In this document: positions 6,603 to 14,003 of the stretch, in pieces
Layout: the number at the start of each line of letters is the position of its first letter
Position numbering within the stretch: position 1 is the stretch's first letter
Source: Gordonibacter sp. 28C
GTDB taxonomy: Bacteria; Actinomycetota; Coriobacteriia; Coriobacteriales; Eggerthellaceae
DNA length: 50,881 nucleotides
Assembly: GCF_003339845.1 (NCBI RefSeq)
Contig: NZ_PPTR01000017.1
Location: forward strand, 1-50,881
Reading direction: 5' to 3'
The notes under the pieces: model-generated
What the model was told of the DNA's origin: nothing
What the model saw: the letters and a program-made list of their open reading frames with translations, nothing else
Database searches by the model: none
Position numbers and translations under genes: made by a program

Positions 6603-9449
6603 CTACTCGCTTTCCGCGTAGCCGATGGCGTCGAGCGCGTCGCCGCAGCGCTCGCACACGAGCGGGTGATTCGCGTTGCCGCCGAGCTCGCGGTAGTTCC
6701 AGCAGCGCGGGCACTTCTCGGACTCGGTCTTCGCCACCGCCGCCGCCAGCTCGTCGCCCTCGACGAACGCGACCGACGCCACGATGAACAGCTCCTCGAA
6801 CACCGCCGCGTCGTAGCGCTCCACCGCGTCGAGCACGCTCTTCGGCGCCGTCACGGTAACGGCCGCCTCCTGGCTCTTGTTCACGACCTTCTCGCCGCGC
6901 GCGTCCTCGAGCGCCTTCGTCACGATCTCGCGCACGCCCATGATCACGCCGAAGTCCTCGGCCACGCGCTCGGCCTCCGCAGGGATGGCGGGCATGAAGT
7001 CCGACAGCTCGGGCCATCCGGCCAGCTGCACGTTCGACGGGCGGCCGGCGCGCTCGCGCATGGCCTGGGGATAGTGCTCCCACACCTCGTCGGTCGTGAA
7101 CGACAGGACGGGCGCCAGCACGCGCACGAGCACCTCTAAGATGTTCATGAGCACCGTCTGCACGGCGCGGCGGCGCGGCGAGTCGGGCGCCTCGGAGTAC
7201 AGGCGGTCCTTCGTCGCGTCCATGTACACGGCGGACAGGTCGTTCACGATGTAGTCGTACACCGCACGGTACACGTAGTGGAACTTGTAGGCGTCGTAGG
7301 CGGCGTCCACGTCGGCCAGCAGATGCCGGGTGCGCACCATCGCCCACTGGTCGAGGGGCTCGAGCGCGTCCCAATCGGCGACGGCGTCCCGCTCGTCGTC
7401 GAAGTCGTCCAAGCTGCCCAGCAGGAAGCGGAACGTGTTGCGGATGCGACGGTACGCCTCGGAGGTGCGTTGCAGGATCTCGTCGGAGATGCTCACGTCC
7501 TGCGAGTAGTCGACGCTGGCCACCCACAGGCGCAGCACGTCGGCGCCGCTCTTCGCCATGACGTCGGCCGGGTCCACGCCGTTGCCCAGCGACTTCGACA
7601 TCTTGCGACCCTCGCCGTCCACCGTGAAGCCGCAGTGCATGACGGACTTGTACGGCGGCACGCCGTAGGCGCCCATGCTGGTGAGCAGCGACGACTGGAA
7701 CCAGCCGCGGTGCTGGTCGGAGCCTTCCAGGTACATGTCGGCCGGGAAGCGCAGGCCCTCGTCGGCACGATGCTTCAGCACGGAGGTGTGCGACACGCCG
7801 CTCTCCCACCACACGTCCAAGATGTCCTTCTCGGGCACGAGCTCCGTGTATCCGCACGTCTCGCACTTAACGCCGCGCGGCAGGTACTCGGACGGCTCGC
7901 GCGTGAACCACGCGTCGGCGCCCTCGCGGTAGAACAGGTCGATCACCGCGTCGAACGTCTGCTCGTTCGCCACGGTGCTGCCGCACTTCGCGCATTTGAA
8001 CACGGGGATGGGCACGCCCCACGACCTCTGGCGCGAGATGCACCAGTCGGGGCGGTCGGCCACCATGGACCCGATGCGGTTCGACGCCCACGCGGGGATC
8101 CACTCCACGTCGTGCTCGATGGCCTTGAGCGCGTTCTCGCGCAGACTGTTCTTGTCCATGGACACGAACCACTGGTCGGTGGCGCGGAAGATGACCGGCT
8201 CGTGGCAGCGCCAGCAGTGCGGGTAGCTGTGCAGGATCTTCTTCTCGGCCACCAGCGTGCCGCGCTCGCGCAGCCACTCGATGATCGCCGGATTCGCCTC
8301 GTCCACGTCGAGGCCCGCGAAGGGGCCCGCTTCGTCGGTGAGCACGCCGTTGTCGTCCACGGGCATGAGCAGCGGCACGTCGAACTCGAGCGCCACCAGG
8401 TAGTCGTCCTGGCCGTGGCCGGGAGCCGTGTGCACCGCGCCCGTGCCGGAATCCAGCGTGACGTGGTCGCCGTAGATGACGGTGCCCTTGAGGTCCTGGC
8501 GGACGGGGCACGTGTAGGTGAGGCCGGTGAACTCGCGGCCCTTGAGCGAGACAGGCTCGCCGCCATCCCCGCGCACGAGGTCGTAGGACTCCCAACCCGC
8601 GATCTCGGCCACCTGCTCCACCAGCTCGCGCGCCATGATCATGTTGGAGCCGTCCGCTTGCACCATCACGTAGTCGGCGTCGGGCGCCAGCGACACGGCC
8701 GTGTTCGCCGGCAGCGTCCAGGGCGTCGTGGTCCAGATGAGCACGTAGGCGTCGCCGGTCGCCCCGGCGGCCTCGAACATGCCCGGCATGAGGTCCATTT
8801 TGAACTTCACGAAGATGGAGGGCGACGTCTCGTCCGAGTACTCGATCTCGGCCTCGGCGAGCGCGGTGTGGCAACGCTTGCACCAGTGGATGGGCTTGCG
8901 GCCGCGGTACACCGAGCCGTCCAAATACATCTTCTTGAACACCTCGACGTTGCCCGCCTCGTAGCTCGGCGTGAACGTGAGGTACGGGTGCTCCCAGTCG
9001 GCGTTCACGCCCAGGCGCTTGAAGCCCTCGCGCTGCACGCCCACGTACTTCTCGGCCCACTCGCGGCAGAGGCGCCGCAGCGTGGGCTGGTCGATCTTCG
9101 CCATCTTTTCGGGGCCGAGGGTCTTCTCCACCATGTGCTCGATGGGCTGGCCGTGGCAGTCCCAGCCGGGCACGTACGGCGTGAAGAAGCCGCGCTGCGC
9201 GTGGGACTTGTTCACGAAGTCCTTGAGGACCTTGTTGAAGGCGTGGCCGATGTGGATGGGGCCGTTCGCGTACGGCGGGCCGTCGTGCAGGATGAACGGC
9301 TTGCCGTCCTTGTTCTTCTCGAGCACCTGCTCGTAGATATGCTCTTCTTCCCATTTCGCCAGACGCTTCGGCTCGCTTTCGGGCAGGTTCGCCCGCATCG
9401 CGAAGTCGGTCTTCGGCAGGTTCATCGTCTCTTTGTAACTGTTCGCCAC
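6603..9449 (-). CDS. ileS: Isoleucyl-tRNA synthetase
   Basis: The 948-residue class I synthetase has HIGH at residues 66-69 (in NGPIHIGHAF) and KMSKS near residues 616-620 (in GRKMSKSLGN), with a CP1 editing domain between. A C-terminal zinc finger, CPRCWNYRELGG followed by CERCG, is typical of the bacterial type. It charges tRNA-Ile and hydrolyses mischarged Val-tRNA. The start is GTG, with AAAGG about 11 bases upstream. A TATACT hexamer lies on the minus strand near 9510. No T-box leader motif was found between the start and the divergent degV gene. It is followed at once by lspA and rluD. Confidence 0.97.
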   Translation of the reverse strand: MANSYKETMNLPKTDFAMRANLPESEPKRLAKWEEEHIYEQVLEKNKDGKPFILHDGPPYANGPIHIGHAFNKVLKDFVNKSHAQRGFFTPYVPGWDCHGQPIEHMVEKTLGPEKMAKIDQPTLRRLCREWAEKYVGVQREGFKRLGVNADWEHPYLTFTPSYEAGNVEVFKKMYLDGSVYRGRKPIHWCKRCHTALAEAEIEYSDETSPSIFVKFKMDLMPGMFEAAGATGDAYVLIWTTTPWTLPANTAVSLAPDADYVMVQADGSNMIMARELVEQVAEIAGWESYDLVRGDGGEPVSLKGREFTGLTYTCPVRQDLKGTVIYGDHVTLDSGTGAVHTAPGHGQDDYLVALEFDVPLLMPVDDNGVLTDEAGPFAGLDVDEANPAIIEWLRERGTLVAEKKILHSYPHCWRCHEPVIFRATDQWFVSMDKNSLRENALKAIEHDVEWIPAWASNRIGSMVADRPDWCISRQRSWGVPIPVFKCAKCGSTVANEQTFDAVIDLFYREGADAWFTREPSEYLPRGVKCETCGYTELVPEKDILDVWWESGVSHTSVLKHRADEGLRFPADMYLEGSDQHRGWFQSSLLTSMGAYGVPPYKSVMHCGFTVDGEGRKMSKSLGNGVDPADVMAKSGADVLRLWVASVDYSQDVSISDEILQRTSEAYRRIRNTFRFLLGSLDDFDDERDAVADWDALEPLDQWAMVRTRHLLADVDAAYDAYKFHYVYRAVYDYIVNDLSAVYMDATKDRLYSEAPDSPRRRAVQTVLMNILEVLVRVLAPVLSFTTDEVWEHYPQAMRERAGRPSNVQLAGWPELSDFMPAIPAEAERVAEDFGVIMGVREIVTKALEDARGEKVVNKSQEAAVTVTAPKSVLDAVERYDAAVFEELFIVASVAFVEGDELAAAVAKTESEKCPRCWNYRELGGNANHPLVCERCGDALDAIGYAESE

Positions 9450-9654
9450 GGGGTGCCGTACCTTTCATCCTGTGCATGCGTGTCAGGGCGTTTCAGATTC
9501 AAACCTGTATAGTATAGGCGAAACCGCCTGCTTTCCCCGGCGCTTCGCCTTACTTTTCAAAATTGTGACATAGGCGGCGCCTGAGATATAGGTATACTTT
9601 GCAGGGTATACAACGACGCCGTTTCGCGGCGGCCACGCGCATCGGAGGAACGAC

Positions 9655-10533
9655 ATGGAATTTGAGATCGTCACCGACTCGAGCAGCAACCTGATCGAGG
9701 ACATGATCGACGAGTTCGGCCTGCACATCCTGCCCCTCACCTTCATGGTGAACGGCGAGGACACCGTGTACCAAAGCTACCTCAAGGGCGAGCACACCGA
9801 CCTGGCGCAGTTCTACACCATGATGCGCGACGGCAAGGTCATCACCACGTCGCTGCCGAACCTCGCGGAGTCCGAGGCGCTCATGCGCGGGTTGCTTGAG
9901 CAGGGTCGCGACATCCTGTACCTGGGCTTTTCCAGCGGCCTGTCCGGCACCTACGAGGCCACCGAGCTGCTCATGCGCGATTTGGCGAAGGAGTTCCCCG
10001 ACCGCAAGCTTTTCGCCGTGGACACGCTGGCCGCCTCCGGCGGCGAGGGCCTGCTCATTTGGCACGCCGTGCAGCGCGCCCGCGCCGGAGCCTCCATCGA
10101 CGAGGTGCGCGACTGGGTTGAAGACCACAAGCTGAACCTGGCGCACTGGTTCACGGTGGACGACCTCATGTTCCTGTTCCGCGGCGGGCGCGTGTCGAAG
10201 ACGAGCGCCTGGGCTGGCACGATGCTCAACATCAAGCCGGTCATGCACGTGGACGACGAGGGCCGCCTCGTCCCGCTGGAGAAGGTGCGCGGCCGCAAGA
10301 AGTCGCTGAACGCGCTGGTCGACCACATGGAGAAGTCGGCGATCGCCCCCATCGATGAGCAGATGGTGTTCATCACGCACGGCGACTGCCTTGAAGAGGC
10401 CGAGTACGTGGCCGAGCAGGTGAAATCGCGCTTCGGCGTGAAGGAGGTCGTCATCAACTACGTCGACCCCGTCATCGGCGCCCACTCCGGCCCGGGAACG
10501 ATGGCCCTGTTCTTCCTGGCCGACAAACGGTAA
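9655..10533 (+). CDS. DegV-family fatty-acid-binding protein
   Basis: The 292-residue DegV protein shows the family blocks ITTSLPN, LGFSSGLSGTYE, DTLAASGGEG and GAHSGPGTMALFF. It opens EIVTDSSSN, the N-terminal strand and loop that help bind the fatty-acid carboxylate. Homologues bind a single fatty acid; FakB-type members present it to the kinase FakA. No fakA lies nearby, so which DegV subtype this is remains open. GGAGG sits nine bases before the ATG and a TATACT -10-like hexamer is at 9593-9598. The gene is divergent from ileS and is followed by repeat A3. Confidence 0.92.
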   Translation: MEFEIVTDSSSNLIEDMIDEFGLHILPLTFMVNGEDTVYQSYLKGEHTDLAQFYTMMRDGKVITTSLPNLAESEALMRGLLEQGRDILYLGFSSGLSGTYEATELLMRDLAKEFPDRKLFAVDTLAASGGEGLLIWHAVQRARAGASIDEVRDWVEDHKLNLAHWFTVDDLMFLFRGGRVSKTSAWAGTMLNIKPVMHVDDEGRLVPLEKVRGRKKSLNALVDHMEKSAIAPIDEQMVFITHGDCLEEAEYVAEQVKSRFGVKEVVINYVDPVIGAHSGPGTMALFFLADKR

Positions 10534-10540
10534 TCGCCCT

Positions 10541-10646
10541 CTGTCATCCTGAGCGGAGGCCGCAGGCCGGAGTCGAAGGATCTTCGAGCACGGAAGACTT
10601 CCTTCGCCGAAGATCCTTCGACTCGCTTCGCTCGCTCAGGATGACA
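10541..10646. repeat. Palindromic repeat A3 (106 nt, left of the GIY-YIG gene)
   Basis: The element runs from CTGTCATCCTGAGCG to CGCTCAGGATGACA. Internally, GAGTCGAAGGATCTTCG pairs with the complementary CGAAGATCCTTCGACTC. Its centre and its 3' flank (AACCTGG) are almost identical to those of A4 on the other side of the nuclease gene, and both lie in the same orientation. Confidence 0.9.
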
Positions 10647-10680
10647 ACCTGGGAGCATCCGGTCGGAAAACTCCTCCGAC

Positions 10681-10962
10681 ATGCACGAATACTACGTGTA
10701 CATCATGAGCAATCCTGGACGCACCGTCCTGTATGTCGGCGTGACCAACAGCCTTGAGCGCCGGGTCGCCGAGCATAAGTCGCATGCCCTGCCGGGCTTC
10801 ACCGACAAGTACAACGTCATCGATCTCGTGTATTACGAGCAATGCGGGCACATCGAGGATGCGATACAAAGGGAAAAGCAGCTTAAAGGCTGGAGCCGCA
10901 AGAAAAAGAACGCGCTCGTCGAATCGTTGAATCCCGACTGGCGAGATCTCGCCGCAGAATAA
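10681..10962 (+). CDS. Small GIY-YIG endonuclease-domain protein
   Basis: The 93-residue single-domain protein has YYVYIM (residues 4-9) and LYVGVT (17-22) as the GIY and YIG halves, the catalytic-type Arg27 in LERRVAEHK, His32, and REKQLKGW carrying the metal-binding Glu65. It belongs to the YhbQ/URI-like group of stand-alone GIY-YIG proteins, which are predicted nucleases with poorly known roles. All expected active-site residues are present, so it should be active. No strong Shine-Dalgarno was seen; the ATG is 34 nt after repeat A3. Repeat A4 begins seven bases after the stop. This tight enclosure by two near-identical repeat copies suggests the nuclease acts on, or moves with, family A. 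Confidence 0.88.
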   Translation: MHEYYVYIMSNPGRTVLYVGVTNSLERRVAEHKSHALPGFTDKYNVIDLVYYEQCGHIEDAIQREKQLKGWSRKKKNALVESLNPDWRDLAAE

Positions 10963-10968
10963 GCCGCT

Positions 10969-11073
10969 TGTCATCCTGAGCGAGCGAAGCAAGTCGAAGG
11001 ATCTTCGAGCACGGAGGATTCCCTTCGCCGAAGATCCTTCGACTCCGGCCTACGGCCTCCGTTCAGGATGACA
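10969..11073. repeat. Palindromic repeat A4 (105 nt, right of the GIY-YIG gene)
   Basis: It begins TGTCATCCTGAGCGAGCG and ends CAGGATGACA. The interior AAGGATCTTCGAGCACGGA and the following CGAAGATCCTTCGACTC are shared with A3 with only a few differences. The hairpin also separates the convergent nuclease and dinB genes and may act as a bidirectional terminator. Confidence 0.9.
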
Positions 11074-11081
11074 ACCTGGAG

Positions 11082-12455
11082 TTACTTGTAGTCCGCCGGG
11101 TTCTTGCTGGCGGAGCCGGTGGTGTTCTCGTCGGCGCGCAGTTCGCGGCCGAAGCGGACGGCATCCTCGCCGAAGCGGTTCTTCACCAGATCGGTGGCCT
11201 CGATGAGGCCGCGGCGCTTCCCCTCGTCCTTTATCACGGGCTCCACGTCGTTGTCGTTGGGAGCCACGTCTCCCAGGTCGAACAGGCTCTCCTGCACGCC
11301 CTCCTCGGCGGCGAAGCCGGTCATGCTCACGCCGATGAGCCGCACGGGCGTGCCGGGGCGCCACACCTCGTCCATCATGCGGTAGAGCAAGGGCGTGTAG
11401 GCCAGCTCGTCGTCGCTCGGATGATCCAGGCGGCGCTGCACCGAGCGCACCGTGCGGTCGTCATAGCGCACTTTCAACCCGAGCGTTCGGCCGGCGAGCC
11501 CCTTGCGACGAAGGCGTCGCCCCACCTTCGCGGCCATGGTGGCTATGGCGGCCTCCACCTCGTCGCGCTCGGTGAGGTCCACGGCGAACGTCGTCTCGTT
11601 CGACACCGACTTCACGGGGTCGTCCGTGACGACGGGCGCGTCGTCGCCTCCGTTGGCCCGAACGTACATGACGTGGCCGTTCTTGCCGAACAGGCGCACG
11701 AGCGCCGCCTCGCCGGCGTCGGCAATATCCCCCAGCGTCTCGATGCCGCGGCCTTTGAGCTTCTGCTCGGCCGCCGCGCCGATGCCGCTCATAACGCGCA
11801 CGGGAAGCGGCGCCAGAAAGCCTCGTTCGCGCCCGGGGTACACCACGGTGAGCCCCTGGGGCTTGTCCATGTCCGAGGCGATCTTCGCGACGGTCTTCGA
11901 CGTGCCCACGCCGATGGAGCACGTCACGCCCAGCTCCTTCACGCGCTGCTGGATGCGGCGCGCCACGGCCGCAGGGTGCTCGCGGTTCACCGGCGTGGGG
12001 CTCACGTCGCAGAACGCCTCGTCGATGCTCACCTGCTGCACATGGGGCGTCTCGGAGCGCAGGATGTCCATGATGGCGTTCGACATCTCGCGGTAGCGAT
12101 CGAAGTGGCCGTGCGTCCAAATGCCGTCCGGGCACAGGCGCCTCGCCATGGATGCGGGCATGGCGCTGTGCACCCCGAAGCGGCGCGCCTCGTAGGACGC
12201 CGTGGACACCACGCCGTGCTTGTCCGCGTCGCCGCCCACGATGACGGGCTTGCCGCGCCAGGCGGGATGGTCCAGCTGCTCCACCGAAGCGAAGAACGCG
12301 TCCAGATCCACCAACAGGATGGCGGGGCCCTCCCACGGCTCGAGCGGAAGGAGGCCCTCCGCACCGCCGCCGCGCGCGTCGATGCCCCCGGCGGCGACGT
12401 CGGGAGCAGAGGCGTCCGGAAAGGACGCGGCGGTCTGCGGGAATTCTTCTTTCAT
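11082..12455 (-). CDS. dinB: DNA polymerase IV (Y-family translesion polymerase)
   Basis: The 457-residue polymerase contains ILLVDLDAFFASVEQ (first metal-binding Asp pair and steric gate region), YEARRFGV and VSIDEAFCDV (catalytic Asp-Glu), GVGTSKTVAKIASDM, and a helix-hairpin-helix at VRVMSGIG. The little-finger domain follows. It ends with a variable tail containing QESLFDLGD, which looks like a beta-clamp-binding peptide. It extends primers past damaged bases. The start chosen (MKEEF) gives a 45-residue preface before the core, and a shorter start is possible. I did not find a confident LexA box upstream. It is divergent from the aminotransferase-like gene. Confidence 0.93.
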   Translation of the reverse strand: MKEEFPQTAASFPDASAPDVAAGGIDARGGGAEGLLPLEPWEGPAILLVDLDAFFASVEQLDHPAWRGKPVIVGGDADKHGVVSTASYEARRFGVHSAMPASMARRLCPDGIWTHGHFDRYREMSNAIMDILRSETPHVQQVSIDEAFCDVSPTPVNREHPAAVARRIQQRVKELGVTCSIGVGTSKTVAKIASDMDKPQGLTVVYPGRERGFLAPLPVRVMSGIGAAAEQKLKGRGIETLGDIADAGEAALVRLFGKNGHVMYVRANGGDDAPVVTDDPVKSVSNETTFAVDLTERDEVEAAIATMAAKVGRRLRRKGLAGRTLGLKVRYDDRTVRSVQRRLDHPSDDELAYTPLLYRMMDEVWRPGTPVRLIGVSMTGFAAEEGVQESLFDLGDVAPNDNDVEPVIKDEGKRRGLIEATDLVKNRFGEDAVRFGRELRADENTTGSASKNPADYK

Positions 12456-12661
12456 TGCGCGAATTAGTCTACCATGCCGGGCACGGCCGTTGGAAACTTG
12501 TGCTAGGATAATCATTTCCCCGCAACCTCCGCGCCTCGACGCGGGCGGGGTGGTTGACATACACGGCCGCGCTTGAATCTGCCACCTGCTGAAACGTCCC
12601 CCCAGATTCCCCTCAAGCCCACCGCGGTCCGCACAAGGGAAGAGACGGGAAGGAGAGACGA

Positions 12662-13789
12662 ATGTCGAACGGATGCGATGCGGCACCCGGCGTGCGCGCC
12701 GCGGTCACCGCGCTGCCTGAGCAGCTGCTCTCCCCGCCCTACGAGCTGCGCACCGAGATGAACTGGATAGACTTCTCGGGAACGGCCAATCCGCTGGGCA
12801 CCCCGCCCTCGTTCATCCGCGCCATGGAGGCCGCGCTCGCCGCCGGCGAGCTGAACTACTCCCCCGACCGCGAGGCGCACACGCTGCGCAGCGCGCTGGC
12901 ACGCCAGCACGGCATGCCCGTGGAATCGTTCCTGGTGGGATCTACCGTGGGCGACATGGTGCGCGCCGTGGCGCAAACCTACCAGCCCTGCACCGTGGGC
13001 GTGGCCGTTCCGGGACCGGTGGAATACGCGCTGGCGGCCGGAAACGCCGGGCACCGCGTGGTGGAGATCACGAGCCCTGCGGGCTTCGTCATGCCCGACC
13101 CGGTCTCGGCGGCGCGCCACGGCGTCCTCTTCGATGCGGCGGTGCTGGCCAACCCGGGCTACCCCACGAGCCGCCTGCTGCCGCTTCCCACGTTGCTGGC
13201 CTATCTGGACGCGTGCACATGGGTCGTCGTGGACGAACGCTCCATCGAACTCACCTTGGGCGGCGAGAGCGTGGTGCCGCTCGTCAAGGAGCATCGCAAC
13301 CTCGTGGTCGTCCGCTCGTTCTGCGAGCCGTACGCCATGCCGGGCATTCCCATAAGCTACTGCGTGGCGCACCCCGACACCGTCGCGCAGATCGCGCGCT
13401 TCTACGACAGCTCGGGCGTCCCGATGTTCGCCGAAGTCCTGGGCGAGCTGGCCTTGGCCGAAGCCGAGCACCTGGAGCGCACGCGCGAGTTCCTGGATTC
13501 CGAGATACCGTGGATGCAGTGCATGCTCAGCCTGGTGCCGGGCATCGACATATTCCCCGCCGAGGCGAACTACGTCATGTGCGCGTTCGACCACGGACCC
13601 GACCTGAACCTGGGCGTGGCGAGCACCGAGGAGCTGGCCGCGCGCCTGCAGCTAGCCGGGTTCCTCATCCGCAAGCTGCAGGGCACGCCGGGCCTCGCCA
13701 ACGGGAAGTACTTCTGCGTGGCGGTGCGCACGCGCGACGACAACGAGAAGCTCATCGCCGCCCTGCGCGAGATCATCGTGGGGTGCTAG
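12662..13789 (+). CDS. CobD/HisC-like aminotransferase-fold protein lacking the PLP lysine
   Basis: The 375-residue protein resembles threonine-phosphate decarboxylase/histidinol-phosphate aminotransferase over its whole length. It has FSGTANPLGTPP, LNYSPDRE, NPGYPTS (Asn164 kept), VVVDE (Asp191 kept) and the terminal VRTRDDNEKLIAAL. In the family the PLP lysine sits in a motif like RTFSKAYGLAGLRVGY; here the same block reads RSFCEPYAMPGIPISY. Lys is therefore replaced by Glu222 (codon GAG) and the second Arg by Pro230. It should not form a Schiff base, so it is a predicted pseudoenzyme or a binding protein of unknown ligand. GGAGAGACGA precedes the ATG. It is divergent from dinB and convergent with copA, with a 4-nt gap. 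Confidence 0.8.
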   Translation: MSNGCDAAPGVRAAVTALPEQLLSPPYELRTEMNWIDFSGTANPLGTPPSFIRAMEAALAAGELNYSPDREAHTLRSALARQHGMPVESFLVGSTVGDMVRAVAQTYQPCTVGVAVPGPVEYALAAGNAGHRVVEITSPAGFVMPDPVSAARHGVLFDAAVLANPGYPTSRLLPLPTLLAYLDACTWVVVDERSIELTLGGESVVPLVKEHRNLVVVRSFCEPYAMPGIPISYCVAHPDTVAQIARFYDSSGVPMFAEVLGELALAEAEHLERTREFLDSEIPWMQCMLSLVPGIDIFPAEANYVMCAFDHGPDLNLGVASTEELAARLQLAGFLIRKLQGTPGLANGKYFCVAVRTRDDNEKLIAALREIIVGC

Positions 13790-13793
13790 GGGC

Positions 13794-14003
13794 CTACTCG
13801 ATGCCCGTGACCTCGTAGTCGGCGTCCACGACGGCCGCTTTCAACATTTCGTCGGGCACGTCGTGCGACAGATTCGCCGTCGCAGTGCCCGCGTCGAGAT
13901 CGACGACGGCCTCCTCGACGCCTTCCACGCCCTCGAGCGCCTTCTTCACGCGCTTGACGCAGTGCTCGCACATCATGCCCTCCACGTGCAGGGTCTTCTC
14001 CAT
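13794..14003 (-). CDS. copZ: Possible internally initiated CopZ-like copper chaperone (in-frame end of copA)
   Basis: The last 69 residues of copA form a free-standing HMA domain with GMMCEHC, preceded by the ATG of MEKTLHVEG. Six bases before that ATG is GGAAGGAG (14017-14010), a strong ribosome-binding site in the middle of a coding region. This suggests a separate CopZ is made from the same mRNA, either as well as the fused form or as the relic of a once separate gene that lost its upstream stop. E. coli copA also yields a small chaperone from its own message, by frameshifting (established knowledge). Whether the internal start is used is inference. Confidence 0.45.
   Translation of the reverse strand: MEKTLHVEGMMCEHCVKRVKKALEGVEGVEEAVVDLDAGTATANLSHDVPDEMLKAAVVDADYEVTGIE

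Noticed and set aside
9563-9598. Full promoter for degV (TTGTGA and TATACT)
   Set aside because: The hexamers are about 24 bp apart, too far for a standard promoter. Only the -10-like hexamer is mentioned.
9450-9654. T-box leader upstream of ileS
   Set aside because: Expected because ileS is often T-box controlled, but no TGGNACCGCG-like T-box sequence or specifier stem was found in the short gap.
12440-12661. LexA box between dinB and the aminotransferase-like gene
   Set aside because: I looked for the GAAC-N4-GTTC-type pattern and found no convincing match.
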